64,000 bases of DNA from Planctomyces sp. SH-PL14 (GCF_001610835.1 NZ_CP011270.1:4544001-4608000), one strand, 5' to 3'; shown: positions 9,782 through 18,881, counted from the stretch's first letter. Translations and numbers: made by a program. Notes: generated by a model not told the origin, from the sequence alone.

Positions 9782-10286
9782 GAAAGCGGCCTTTCATTGG
9801 AAGTCGGGACGTTGCGTAAACGCAACAGGGCGGGTGGACGCGAAGTGGCACGGCGGTGTCAGCGCGACCACGGTGGCGTCGTTGGCAGGCGAAATCGGAC
9901 GCGCTCGATGCGGCTTGCCGACCGGTTTGTGGCGAAACGCAGAGCGCCGGGTGAGCCGTGACGGTATCACCCGGTCGTCCGGAAGGTCCACCCGAATTCG
10001 GAGCCGCTCCCGCAATCCGTTCGGGCGGGACGAGTTCGGAAGGGGAGTAGCAAAACCCGTGCGTTTCAGCTGACACCAAGTTGTCGCAGTCTCGCCGTCG
10101 GGCCGGTGGGGAGTCTTCGGCCGGCATTGGAAGTGCAACCTCTTCGAGCTTGCTACAGAAGGAACGCAGGAGGACGGACGGGACACGGAGAATCGCGGGA
10201 GGAGAGCAAGTCGGTTCGCACCCATGAGTCTGCAACGATGGTCGCCATCCGGTCAGGCCGGACGGTGGCGCGTCAGGGAGGAAGAC
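9782..10286. other. Divergent intergenic region between the MscS gene and spoVG
   Basis: About 500 bp with no convincing gene. The only structure noted is the inverted repeat at 9811-9826 and the ribosome binding site of the downstream gene near 10275-10282. Both neighbouring promoters must lie here, but no clear -35/-10 pair was recognised. Confidence 0.6.
9811..9826. promoter_or_regulatory. Perfect 7-bp inverted repeat upstream of the MscS gene
   Basis: GTTGCGT-AA-ACGCAAC is a perfect palindrome with a two-base centre, 30 bp upstream of the minus-strand start codon. It could be an operator for a dimeric regulator or a small 5' leader hairpin. There is no functional evidence. Confidence 0.3.
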
Positions 10287-10991
10287 GTGCACATTACTGA
10301 AGTCCGCGTGAAGCTGATGGCGGACGCCCAAGACCGTCTTTTGGCCTTTTGTTCCATCACGTTCGACAACTCGTTTGTCGTCCGGGATCTCAAGATCATC
10401 CGGGGGCTGAAGGGGCCGTTCGTGGCGATGCCCAGCCGCAAGCTGACGGACCGTTGCCACGTCTGTGGAAACAAGAACGCCCTCCGCTCGAATTTCTGCA
10501 GCCAATGCGGTTTGCGGCTGCGCAACGACCGGGCTCCGCGGGGGCAGGACGGCCGGGCGAAGCTCTATGCCGATATCGCCCACCCGATCAACTCGGAGTG
10601 CCGGGAGCTGATCCAGGTTGAGGTGATCAACGCTTTCGATCGCGAGCTCGTCCTCGCCCAGCAGCCGGGATACGTCTGCCGCTATGATGACTATGACGAC
10701 GGCATGATGGACGAGTTCCACGAGTGGGCCAGCAACGAGTTGCGGACGCACCACAGCTCGGACAATCCGTCGGCGGGCCACGCGGCTCCCGCTGCCGCCG
10801 GCGCGGCATCTCCCGCAACTTCGGCGGCCGCATCAGGAGCTGCCCCGTCCGCGGGGTCGGTCCGACCCGCGGACGACGTCCAGCGCCGCATCGACGCTCC
10901 GCGCCAGCCCTCCACGCACGGTCCGCACGAAACGCGGCAGGGCCGAAGCGTCGCGCCGGCCGACGAGGACTTCGGCGAAGGGGTTCTCTGA
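10287..10991 (+). CDS. spoVG: SpoVG-family protein with an inserted zinc ribbon
   Basis: Starting at GTG 10287, which has AGGGAGGA five bases upstream, the 234-residue product opens with the SpoVG signature ([36 protein letters not shown]). After residue 53 a CX2CX10CX2C zinc ribbon is inserted (Cys57, 60, 71, 74: CHVCG and CSQCG). The SpoVG fold then resumes with [17 protein letters not shown]. An acidic/aromatic segment and a low-complexity Ala/Pro/Ser tail of about 95 residues follow. SpoVG proteins are small DNA/RNA-binding regulators, best known from Firmicutes. The longer open frame from 10224 adds residues not typical of the family. Confidence 0.85.
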   Translation: MHITEVRVKLMADAQDRLLAFCSITFDNSFVVRDLKIIRGLKGPFVAMPSRKLTDRCHVCGNKNALRSNFCSQCGLRLRNDRAPRGQDGRAKLYADIAHPINSECRELIQVEVINAFDRELVLAQQPGYVCRYDDYDDGMMDEFHEWASNELRTHHSSDNPSAGHAAPAAAGAASPATSAAASGAAPSAGSVRPADDVQRRIDAPRQPSTHGPHETRQGRSVAPADEDFGEGVL

Positions 10992-11399
10992 CGGGCGTTC
11001 CGCTGTCAGCCCTCAGGGCGATCGGTGTGACTCGGCTTCGATGATGCTGGAACGCGTGCGCGCTGCGGTCTGCTCGCGGCTGATGGTTGGTGGCGGATCG
11101 CTGGCAGCTCAACTCGCTGCCCCTCTGTCCCATCTCTCACGATGCGCATCGGCAGAAAGTGCCGTTCAGCCCGCATGACCTTCCTGATTGGCAGACTCTA
11201 ACGCCTCCTTCTCCGGTTTTGCGGAAGTGGCTGCACCGCGCTCGATACTGGACGGGAAGAGATGTCTGGCGGAAGGGGGCGGGCAGGGGGCCGCGCGACC
11301 TTCGCAGGCAGTGTTCCTTCTCACCGGTACGGCGATCGTTGCCGTCGCCGGTCGGGGCTTCAGGGTCGGCGTTCACCTCGCGAGAGTCGGAGAGTCACG
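10992..11399 (+). other. Intergenic region upstream of the outer-membrane barrel gene
   Basis: About 410 bp without a supported gene. A purine-rich stretch (GGCGGAAGGGGGCGGGCAGGGGG) and a short GGAG near 11390 before the start codon are visible. No terminator or promoter was recognised. Confidence 0.5.
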
Positions 11400-12656
11400 A
11401 TGAAGAAGTTGAGCCTGTGGAAAGCGATGCGGATGTCGCTGCAGGTCACGCTGGTGGCCCCCGCCTTCGGGGGTGCCCTGGCGATGGCCCAACAAGCCGC
11501 CCCGGTCCAGCTGGGATTCGAAACGGCGCTCGTCAGCGAGGAAGTCACCTCGCCGGTCTCGACGACCGCGCCGTGCCTCGAGGGGACTCCGGGGTGCGCC
11601 CCCACCGCTCCCGGCTACCAGCCGGCCGTTCCGGGCCAGGTTCCCCAGGCGACCGTTCCGCAGGCCGCCCCCACCACTCCGGACGCGATCTTCTCCAATC
11701 CGGCTCCGACCGCCGCTCCGCAGAACTTCGGTTCGCTGCCGGCGGGGCAGGGAGCCCTGACGGGACAGAACCTGATCGCCGCGGCCAACATGCCTGGCGG
11801 CTACCTCGATCCCGCCGCGCCGGTCACGATGTTCCGGCTGCGGTATGACGTCGCCAACGACAACGCCTACGGCGACCGCGGCGAATACTTCTACGCCAAG
11901 TGCGGCTGCTTCCGGCAGGCCAACCTCGACCCGAACGCGGCCGGTCCTGGGGGACTGAACACAAGCGTCGACTCCCAGACGCTCTCGGCCTACATGGAAT
12001 ATGCGACGAGCGAGCGGTTCTCGATCTTCGCCGACCTCCCCGTGCGGTTCGTCGACTTCTCGTCGCTGCCGGATCCGGGCGGAACGATGCCCTCTCCTGG
12101 AAGCGACGGCGGGCTGGGCGACATGAACGCCGGTTTCAAGTACGCCCTGATCGCCGATCCGGACGAGTACCTGACTTTCCAGCTCCGGACCTACATCCCG
12201 ACCGGCGAATCGACGAAGGGTCTCGGGACGGACCACGTTTCGATCGAGCCCTCGCTGCTCTACTACCGCCGGCTGTCGCAGCGGTGGATGTTCCAGTCGC
12301 AGTTCACGGGTTGGACGCCGATCGGCGGCAGCGACTTCGCGAGCGACGTCCTGCAGTACGGGGCTGGCGTCGGCTACCTCGCGCTCCAGACGAACAGCGT
12401 CACGGTCATGCCGACCTTCGAAGCGGTGGGCTGGACGTTCCTTGGCGGTCAGAAGTTCAACCCGCTGTATGGCCAGTCGAGCGCCAACGGCGACACGATC
12501 TTCAACATCAAGCCGGGTGTGCGGATCGGCCTGGGCGACCCGAATGGCCCGATGATGATGCCGAGCCACTCGATCTATGCCGGTTTCGGCATCCCGGTCA
12601 CGAACGAGAAGTTCTACAACGACCTGTTCCGCATCGAGTACCGGATCGTCTTCTAA
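11400..12656 (+). CDS. Probable outer-membrane beta-barrel protein
   Basis: The 418-residue protein starts MKKLSLWKAMRMSLQVTLVA and carries a signal peptide that ends near ALAMAQ. A Pro/Ala/Thr-rich linker runs to about residue 120. The remainder alternates short aromatic-flanked strands (FRLRYDVANDNAYGDRGEYF, YLTFQLRTYIPTG, WMFQSQFTGWTPIGG) and ends with a terminal phenylalanine (IEYRIVF), the usual barrel-insertion signature. Size and strand pattern suit a porin-like or transporter-like barrel; the substrate is unknown. GGAG lies about 8 bases upstream of the ATG. A strong rho-independent terminator follows 25 bp after the stop, so it is probably monocistronic and well expressed. Confidence 0.7.
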   Translation: MKKLSLWKAMRMSLQVTLVAPAFGGALAMAQQAAPVQLGFETALVSEEVTSPVSTTAPCLEGTPGCAPTAPGYQPAVPGQVPQATVPQAAPTTPDAIFSNPAPTAAPQNFGSLPAGQGALTGQNLIAAANMPGGYLDPAAPVTMFRLRYDVANDNAYGDRGEYFYAKCGCFRQANLDPNAAGPGGLNTSVDSQTLSAYMEYATSERFSIFADLPVRFVDFSSLPDPGGTMPSPGSDGGLGDMNAGFKYALIADPDEYLTFQLRTYIPTGESTKGLGTDHVSIEPSLLYYRRLSQRWMFQSQFTGWTPIGGSDFASDVLQYGAGVGYLALQTNSVTVMPTFEAVGWTFLGGQKFNPLYGQSSANGDTIFNIKPGVRIGLGDPNGPMMMPSHSIYAGFGIPVTNEKFYNDLFRIEYRIVF

Positions 12657-12680
12657 GTGACGCCGATTTGAGATTCTGAC

Positions 12681-12720
12681 AAAAGGCCGGACGCCCACGC
12701 GTCCGGCCTTTTGTTTTTTT
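12681..12720 (+). terminator. Rho-independent terminator of the outer-membrane barrel gene
   Basis: AAAAGGCCGGACGC-CCAC-GCGTCCGGCCTTTT followed by GTTTTTTT forms a 14-bp stem, small loop and T-run. Repeat copy 3 begins three bases after the T-run. Confidence 0.9.
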
Positions 12721-12723
12721 GAC

Positions 12724-13036
12724 ACCGCGTCCTTGCCGGCACGGCTTGGTAGCTCAAACCCAACGTGCCACGGCAGCCGGGGTCAAGGGGGTCACCCCTT
12801 GCCGCCGGAGGCGCTTCCATGCGGAACCGTGGGACACAACGGACGTCCCTTGCGTGGGACCCGCGTTGAGGACTCACCGCTCGCACTGCAATCCCCGCGG
12901 GTTGGTGAGGGGGCATACGGCCCGTTGTCCGCGTTTGGATACGATCTCCTTCAGACATCTCTCGACGGCCAGGCCTCCGGCGGGCAAGAGGGCGTTGCCC
13001 CCTTGCATCCCCCACCAGGGTGCCCCTGGACCCGGT
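12724..13036 (+). repeat. Dispersed 315-bp repeat, copy 3
   Basis: A clean copy useful as reference. The left arm is at 12779-12812 (stem CAAGGGG/CCCCTTG, loop gtca, then GCCGCCGGAGGC). The right arm is at 12973-13012 and begins GCCTCCGGCGGGCAAG, the near-perfect inverse of the left arm. The linker of about 160 bp includes the conserved GGTTGGTGAGGGGGCAT. The outer ends are CGTCCTTGCCGGCACGG and CCCCTGGACCCGGT. It sits between a terminator and moaA. Confidence 0.9.
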
Positions 13037-13140
13037 CAAAGGAGAGTACCATTTCGGCAAGCCGAAGCCCCAACCCCCTCCCCCGGAAGTCGCCTTTGCG
13101 CGTATGATGGAAGGTTCGCCGCCTCTCCCGAACCTCCCGC

Positions 13141-14148
13141 ATGACCTCCGAACCGCTCCTTCCGCTCCTCGACACGTTCGGCCGCCAGCACACGAACCTG
13201 CGGATCAGCGTCACCGACCGGTGCAACATCCGCTGCTTCTACTGCATGCCGGCCGAGAACGTGCCGTTCATGGAACGGAAGGAACTCCTGACCTACGAAG
13301 AGATCGAACGCTTCGTCCGGATCATGATCCCGCTCGGAGTCGAAAAGATCCGGCTCACCGGCGGCGAACCCCTCGTCCGCCGCGATCTCGACCGGCTCGT
13401 CGCCCGCATCGTGGCGCTCCCCGGCATCCGCGACGTCGGCCTCACGACCAACGGCCTCCTCCTGGGCGAACAGGCGGAAGGGCTGTACCGCGCCGGACTG
13501 CGGCGGCTCAACGTCAGCCTCGACGCCCTCGACCCGATCAAGTTCCGCGAGGTGACGCGGCGCGACGGCTACGAACAGGTCCTCGCAGGACTCAAAGCGG
13601 CGGAGCGGGCCGGCTTCCGGGAGATCAAGATCAACGCCGTCTCGATCCGCGGCATGACCGAAGACGAGATCGTTCCCTTCGGCCACTTCGCGCGGCGGAC
13701 CGGGCACGAGGTCCGGTTCATCGAGTACATGCCGCTCGACGCCGAGTCCGCCTGGGAGCGGGAGAAGGTCCTGTTCGCCAGCGAGATCGTCGAGCGGCTG
13801 TCGCGCGAGCTGATGCCACTCGTCCCGCTCCGCGGCGCCGACCCGCACGCCCCGGCGACCGAATACGTCTTCGAAGACGGCGTCGGGCGGATCGGGTTCA
13901 TTCCGTCGGTGAGCCAGCCATTCTGCGGCTCCTGCAACCGTTTCCGCATCACGGCGGACGGCAAGGTCCGCAACTGCCTGTTCAGTCTCGAGGAGACCGA
14001 CATCCGGGGCCTGCTGCGGGGAACCGCGGCGGATGCCGAGATCGTCGAGGCGGTCCGCGGCTCGATCGCGCGGAAGTGGGCGGGCCACCACATCAACGCG
14101 GCAGACTTCATTCAGCCGAAGCGCCCGATGTACTCAATCGGCGGATAG
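13141..14148 (+). CDS. moaA: GTP 3',8-cyclase (molybdenum cofactor biosynthesis)
   Basis: This 335-residue radical-SAM enzyme converts GTP to 3',8-cyclo-7,8-dihydro-GTP, the first step of molybdopterin synthesis. The N-terminal [4Fe-4S] SAM motif CNIRCFYC is at about residues 29-36, with LTGGEPLVR soon after. The C-terminal second cluster is CGSCNRFRITADGKVRNC. The chain ends in the double glycine (SIGG) required for activity in this family. Length is normal. No other moa, moe or mob gene adjoins it: repeat copies 3 and 4 flank it on both sides. No clear ribosome binding site precedes the ATG. Confidence 0.95.
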   Translation: MTSEPLLPLLDTFGRQHTNLRISVTDRCNIRCFYCMPAENVPFMERKELLTYEEIERFVRIMIPLGVEKIRLTGGEPLVRRDLDRLVARIVALPGIRDVGLTTNGLLLGEQAEGLYRAGLRRLNVSLDALDPIKFREVTRRDGYEQVLAGLKAAERAGFREIKINAVSIRGMTEDEIVPFGHFARRTGHEVRFIEYMPLDAESAWEREKVLFASEIVERLSRELMPLVPLRGADPHAPATEYVFEDGVGRIGFIPSVSQPFCGSCNRFRITADGKVRNCLFSLEETDIRGLLRGTAADAEIVEAVRGSIARKWAGHHINAADFIQPKRPMYSIGG

Positions 14149-14203
14149 CACGCCTGTCGCCGATGGGTGCATTCGCCGACTGGTGGTCGCCGAATCTTTT
14201 TCC

Positions 14204-14527
14204 ACCGGGTCCAGGGGCACCCTGGTGGGGAGTGCAGAGGGGCCTGTTTTGTTTTTCTGGCCCTTTGCCCGCCGGAGGCCTGGCCGTCGAGAGATGTCTG
14301 AAGGTGATCGTGTCCAAACGCGGACAACGTGTCGGATGCCCCCTCACCAACCCGCTTGGAATGCTGAGCGAGCGGTGAGTCTTCAGCGCCGGTCCCACAA
14401 AGGGACCGTCCGTTGTGTCCCACGGTTCCGCTACGAAAGTGCCTCCGGCGGCAAGGGGTGACCCCCTTGACCCCGACTGCCATGGCACGTTGGGTCTGAG
14501 CTACGGACGCTGCGCCGGCAAGGACGC
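14204..14527 (-). repeat. Dispersed 315-bp repeat, copy 4
   Basis: Reverse-oriented copy downstream of moaA. Read on the minus strand, its right arm has the long loop agaaaaacaaaaca between GGGCC and GGCCC, almost the same as in copy 1. The left arm near 14453-14477 has a shorter loop. Confidence 0.9.
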
Positions 14528-14697
14528 CCGCTGACCTTGGAAACTGATGAGCCGGCGAACGCTTTCAGCCAAGGCCAAGGTGCGCCATGCCGGCGGAGGT
14601 TCCCCGTAAATCCCGTCTTTTGTGGGTTCGCGGCCGCCTCGCCCACGGTCTGTCCAATGAATTCTGAGTGAACCGGCCACATTCTCACTGCTGAACC

Positions 14698-14718
14698 TTC
14701 ACGTTTTCTTTACGTGAA
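14698..14718. promoter_or_regulatory. 7-bp inverted repeat upstream of the DUF1559 gene
   Basis: TTCACGT, seven bases (tttcttt), ACGTGAA, ending 66 bp before the start codon. The location fits an operator or a short leader hairpin. No promoter boxes were identified with confidence. Confidence 0.3.
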
Positions 14719-14784
14719 CCAAACGCGCTCTGAACGGCGGAATCGATGATTCGCGTGCTCGGAATTTCCTCGGAGGAACTATTG

Positions 14785-15714
14785 ATGTCGGTTCGGAAAC
14801 GCGGGTTCACCCTGATCGAGTTGCTCGTGGTGATCGCCATTCTCGCGGTGCTGGTGGCAATTCTGTTGCCGGCCGTTCAGCAGGCCCGGCAGGCCGCCCG
14901 TCGTTCCCAGTGCTCCAACAACATGCGGCAGCTGGGACTCGGGATGCACAACTATCACGAAGTCAGCAACGTCCTGCCGTACGGCTGGGACACCTTCGAA
15001 GGAAGCTGGCACTGCCAGATCCTTCCGTTCATCGACCAGGGCGCTCTCTGGAACAAGTTCATCTGGCAGGAAAGCGGACCCGGCAACTGGGACTCCGGCA
15101 GCGCCAACACGGTCGCCTGCGCGACCTTTGTTCCGACCTTCATCTGCCCAAGCTACTCCGGACCGAGCAAGCTGACGAACCAGGGAATCACCGATCGCCG
15201 TCCCGTCTCCTACCGGGCCAGCACCGGCAGCAAGGCCGTGGCGGACGAAAGTAACGACATCACCGGCCAGACCGTGGTCGCGTTCGACGAGGTGCCGCAG
15301 GACGGAATGTTCTGGGGCTGCTCCAGCGTCCGTTTCGCAGACGTTTCCGACGGACTCTCGAACACGATCATGATCGGCGAGTCCTACACGGATCCGCAGT
15401 ACAGCAAGGACGGCCAGGGAATGGACTTCTGGCAGTTCGGCTCGCCCCAGACCGGCGGATGGGCTCCCGGGAATACGAGCGGAGGCGAGTTCACGGAGTT
15501 CGTCGGTTCCTGCAACGGGCCGATCAACGCCCGCCTCCAGCCGAGCGTCCACGGGGCGATCATGGAAGCCTCGTTCGGCAGCTACCACCCCGGCGGCGCG
15601 TTCTTTGTGATCGGCGACGGGAGCGTGAAGTTCATCAGCGAGAACATCGACATCGTCAGCTACCAGGGAATGGGAAGCCGCGCCGGCAACGAGCGCGTCG
15701 TGATGCCGGAGTAA
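14785..15714 (+). CDS. DUF1559 prepilin-like protein
   Basis: This 309-residue protein starts with a type IV prepilin/type II pseudopilin N-terminus: short basic leader MSVRKRG, then FTLIELLVVIAILAVLVAIL with the Phe+1 and Glu+5 of prepilins. The C-terminal DUF1559 (SBP_bac_10) domain ends with the family's glycine-rich FVIGDGSVKFISENID. Planctomycetota carry many paralogues; their function is unsettled, but a prepilin peptidase and membrane or cell-surface location are expected. CGGAGGA lies upstream of the ATG at 14785, which is favoured over the longer frame from 14746. A terminator follows, then a small lipoprotein gene often paired with this family. Confidence 0.9.
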   Translation: MSVRKRGFTLIELLVVIAILAVLVAILLPAVQQARQAARRSQCSNNMRQLGLGMHNYHEVSNVLPYGWDTFEGSWHCQILPFIDQGALWNKFIWQESGPGNWDSGSANTVACATFVPTFICPSYSGPSKLTNQGITDRRPVSYRASTGSKAVADESNDITGQTVVAFDEVPQDGMFWGCSSVRFADVSDGLSNTIMIGESYTDPQYSKDGQGMDFWQFGSPQTGGWAPGNTSGGEFTEFVGSCNGPINARLQPSVHGAIMEASFGSYHPGGAFFVIGDGSVKFISENIDIVSYQGMGSRAGNERVVMPE

Positions 15715-15735
15715 GGGTTTCGCTGGTTTCGATCG

Positions 15736-15794
15736 GGCCCGCCGACTCGGTGTCCGCAACGGCGGACCACTGGAGCGGCGGGCCGTTTTGTTTT
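15736..15794 (+). terminator. Rho-independent terminator after the DUF1559 gene
   Basis: The outer stem GGCCCGCCG/CGGCGGGCC encloses a second hairpin (GTCCGcaacggCGGAC) and is followed by GTTTTGTTTT. A further perfect hairpin (ACGAGCCGG-tg-CCGGCTCGT) follows directly at 15796-15815. Confidence 0.75.
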
Positions 15795-15851
15795 GACGAG
15801 CCGGTGCCGGCTCGTTGCGTTCGACCGACTTGTTCTCTGGAAGATGTCGTT

Positions 15852-16310
15852 ATGTCTCGTGGCGGTTTCGTGTGGGCAGCAGTTGTGGCGGTGTCGGTCG
15901 GAGTTCTGGCGGGCTGCGATGCACCGCCTCAGTCGAACTACGACGGACTGGGACTTGTTCCGGTGACCGGAACGATCACCCTCGACGGCCAGCCACTGGC
16001 GGGGGCGGTCGTCAGCTTTGACGCTCCCGACGGCCAGTTCGCCTATGGGCTGACCGATTCCAGCGGGAACTACAGCCTGCAGGTGGACTCCGTCGCGAAA
16101 GGGTGCCCGAGCGGCCCGCGGACGGTCCGCATCAGCACGGCCCGCAAGGTCCTGGGCCTGAACTCCGACGAAGAAGGGGGGAGCGGCGGCGAAGGTCCTC
16201 CCAAGCCTAAGGCGGAAGAGCGGGTCCCGGAGAAGTTCAACAAGAACTCGGAACTGAAGATCGAAGTCACCAAGGACAAGACCGACTACGACTTCGATCT
16301 GAAGTCGTAG
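15852..16310 (+). CDS. Small lipoprotein with carboxypeptidase-regulatory-like (transthyretin-fold) domain
   Basis: The 152-residue product has a lipoprotein signal peptide with lipobox VLAGC (Cys about residue 22). The mature part opens with the regulatory-like beta-sandwich (VPVTGTITLDGQPLAGAVVSF, then GLTDSSGNYSLQ). A charged, Gly/Glu/Lys-rich loop and a short C-terminal strand follow. Such lipoproteins are very common next to DUF1559 genes in Planctomycetota, which fits its place 138 bp downstream of one. The ATG at 15852 is chosen because it gives a compact signal peptide. The role is unknown; surface or periplasmic assembly is a guess. Confidence 0.75.
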   Translation: MSRGGFVWAAVVAVSVGVLAGCDAPPQSNYDGLGLVPVTGTITLDGQPLAGAVVSFDAPDGQFAYGLTDSSGNYSLQVDSVAKGCPSGPRTVRISTARKVLGLNSDEEGGSGGEGPPKPKAEERVPEKFNKNSELKIEVTKDKTDYDFDLKS

Positions 16311-16543
16311 CGAGTTGTCGGACTTGAGCCGTCAGTTCTCAGTGGGCGCGCCGGTCGCGGTCGGACCGGCTGTGAGAATGGACGACGAGGCGGCGGAGCG
16401 CGCAGCAAATCTCCGCGGGCCGGCGCGGGCCGGCCGCTTTTCGGTGGCGAATTCTGCCGGGGCTGCGTAACCTCCGAAATGTGCGGAGGTTCGCTCGCTT
16501 CCGCCGGTCCCGACCTCGCTGATCCTCGCGGAGGCCGCTCCCG

Positions 16544-17710
16544 ATGTTTTCCGTCCGTCACGTCTCCCGACGTGCCGCCGCTGGCGTCTTGGCCCTGTTG
16601 ACGCTCGTTGTTCTCTCCGGATGCCCTGGCTCCGGCGGCACCTCCAACGAGATCCTGATCGGACACTACGGGTCGCTGACCGGTTCGGAGGCGACCTTCG
16701 GAACCTCGACCGACAACGGCATCAAGATGGCCGTCGAGGAGTTCAACGCCGCCGGCGGTCTGAACGGCAAGAAGGTCCGGCTGATTACGTACGACGACAA
16801 GGGAGACGCCAAGGAGGCGGGGAACGCCGTCACCAAGCTCGTCACGAACGACGGCGTCAAAGCGGTCATCGGCCAGGTCGCCTCCAAGCTCTCGCTCGCC
16901 GGCGGACCGATCTGCCAGGAGCACGGCGTCCCGATGATCAGCCCCTCCTCGACCAATCCCAAGGTGACCGAGATCGGGGACATGGTCTTCCGGGTCTGCT
17001 TCATCGACCCGTTCCAGGGCTCGGTCTGCGCCCGGTTCTGCCGCGACCAGCTCAAGGCCGAGAAGGCCGCGATCTTCTACGACCAGTCGAGCCCCTACTC
17101 CGTCGGCCTGATGGAGGAGTTCGAGAAGGCGTTCGTCAAAGCCGGCGGCACCGTCGTCCGCAAGGAGACGTTCCAGGCGGGCGACCAGGATTTCTCCTCG
17201 CAGCTCACGCAGATCCGCGGCAGCGAGCCGAACGTCGTCTTCATCCCGGTCTACTACGCCCAGATCGGCAACATCGCCCAGCAGGCCCGGAAGCTGGGGA
17301 TTCAGGTCCCGATGATCGGGGCGGACGGCTGGGAGTCGGGTGAGCTGACCTCGCTGGCGGCGGGGGCTCTCGATGGATGCTACTACTCGAGCCACTACTC
17401 GCAGGAGAGTGACTCGCCGAAGGTCAAAGAGTTCCTGGCGAAGTACAAGGACCAGTACAAGGGGGAGGCTGACAGCATGGCGGCTCTGGGCTACGACGCG
17501 GCAAAGGTGTTGTTCGAGGCGATGAAGAAGGCCCCTTCGCTGGAGGGGAAGGATCTGGCGGCCGCGATCGCCAAGACACGGGACTTCGACGGCGTGACGG
17601 GCAAGATCACGCTCAACGAGAAACGCGACGCCGTGAAGCCGGCGGTGATCCTGGAGATCAAGAACGGGCAGCCGAAGTACCTGACGACGATCGAGCCGGA
17701 CGCGCCGTAG
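16544..17710 (+). CDS. livK: Branched-chain amino-acid/amide-type ABC transporter substrate-binding lipoprotein
   Basis: This 388-residue periplasmic binding protein has a signal peptide with lipobox VLSGC (Cys about residue 26). It has the two-lobed LivK/Peripla_BP_6 fold: ILIGHYGSLTGSEATFG at the start, GGLNGKKVRLITYDDKGD, then FRVCFIDPFQGSV and FYDQSSPYSVGLMEEF. It delivers leucine/isoleucine/valine, or in related systems urea or short amides, to the membrane complex encoded just downstream. The ligand cannot be read from sequence. A GGAGG-like motif lies near 16527. livH follows after a 109-bp gap, so this is the promoter-proximal gene of the cluster. Confidence 0.85.
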   Translation: MFSVRHVSRRAAAGVLALLTLVVLSGCPGSGGTSNEILIGHYGSLTGSEATFGTSTDNGIKMAVEEFNAAGGLNGKKVRLITYDDKGDAKEAGNAVTKLVTNDGVKAVIGQVASKLSLAGGPICQEHGVPMISPSSTNPKVTEIGDMVFRVCFIDPFQGSVCARFCRDQLKAEKAAIFYDQSSPYSVGLMEEFEKAFVKAGGTVVRKETFQAGDQDFSSQLTQIRGSEPNVVFIPVYYAQIGNIAQQARKLGIQVPMIGADGWESGELTSLAAGALDGCYYSSHYSQESDSPKVKEFLAKYKDQYKGEADSMAALGYDAAKVLFEAMKKAPSLEGKDLAAAIAKTRDFDGVTGKITLNEKRDAVKPAVILEIKNGQPKYLTTIEPDAP

Positions 17711-17819
17711 GGAAAGGGCAGAGGAGTCAGGATCGTCCATCTCCTGGAACCGTCCGTCTCCCACCCCGTCTCCTCGCCTGAATCCCAGTTCCTAACTCCT
17801 GGATCCTCTCTTCCTCCGG

Positions 17820-18755
17820 ATGACGGACTTCGTCCAGACCCTCGTGTCTTCCATCACGGTCGGCAGCCTCTATGCGCTGATCGCCCTGGGATACACGATG
17901 GTTTACGGCATCCTGCGGTTCATCAACTTCGCCCACGGCGACATCGTCGTCCTGGGGGCCTGGTTCAGCTACACGCTCGCGACGAAGTTCGGGTACGTCG
18001 GGGCCGATGCTCCCTGGTACGCGGGGCTGCTCGTCCTGCTCAGCTCCTGCGCCCTGTGCAGCCTCATCGGGTTCATCATTGAGCGGTTCGCCTACCGGCC
18101 GCTCCGCCGCTCCCCGCGGCTCAACATCCTGATCACGGCGATCGGCGTCTCGCTCCTGCTGCAGAACATCGGCATCCAGACCTGGGCCTTCGGCGCCAGT
18201 CCGCGGGCGATGCCGAACCTCTGGCCGAACCGCGACCTGATCCGCATGACCTTCGGCTCCGGGACGGTCGTGATTGGTCTCGTCGACGTCCTGATCCTGA
18301 GCCTCTCGGCGATCCTGATGGTCGCCCTCCAGTACCTCGTCTTCCACACGAGCCTCGGCCGGGCGATGCGGGCCATTTCCTTCAACGCCGACACCGCGGC
18401 CCTGATGGGGATTCCGGTCGACCGCGTCGTCTCGATGACCTTCGTCCTCGGCTCCGCCCTCGCGGCGGCGGCCGGGTTCCTGTTCGTCATGAAGTACCCC
18501 GCGGCCCTGAACCACCCCGCCGATCCGGCCTGGGTGCTGCTGGGGCTCAAGGCGTTCGTCGCGGCCGTTGTGGGAGGGATCGGAAGCATCCGCGGGGCGG
18601 TCGCCGGGGGCTTCGTGATCGCCTTCGTCGAACAGTTCGGCATGTTCTACATCGGGGCCAGCTATCGCGATGTCTACGTTTTCGGGCTTCTCGTCCTGAT
18701 CCTCCTCGTGAAGCCGACCGGCATTCTCGGGTCACCTTTGCGGGAGAAGGTGTGA
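17820..18755 (+). CDS. livH: Branched-chain amino-acid-type ABC transporter permease, LivH family
   Basis: The 311-residue inner-membrane permease begins at the ATG 17820 with the family N-terminus (VGSLYALIALGYTMVYGILR, then FINFAHGDIV). It has about eight hydrophobic spans and the conserved AISFNADTAALMGIPVDRV cytoplasmic loop that couples to the ATPase. It forms a heterodimeric channel with LivM. No Shine-Dalgarno sequence was seen. It ends 126 bp before the livM start. Confidence 0.9.
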   Translation: MTDFVQTLVSSITVGSLYALIALGYTMVYGILRFINFAHGDIVVLGAWFSYTLATKFGYVGADAPWYAGLLVLLSSCALCSLIGFIIERFAYRPLRRSPRLNILITAIGVSLLLQNIGIQTWAFGASPRAMPNLWPNRDLIRMTFGSGTVVIGLVDVLILSLSAILMVALQYLVFHTSLGRAMRAISFNADTAALMGIPVDRVVSMTFVLGSALAAAAGFLFVMKYPAALNHPADPAWVLLGLKAFVAAVVGGIGSIRGAVAGGFVIAFVEQFGMFYIGASYRDVYVFGLLVLILLVKPTGILGSPLREKV

Positions 18756-18881
18756 TGGGAGTGGGGAGAGGCGGAAGGCTTAAGGCGGAAGGCGAAAGGA
18801 AGAGGACCGTGCGGTCACGGGCTCGTCTTGCTTCTTTGGACCCACGACCAACGGCACACTACCCACTGGAGCGCTCCTGAG

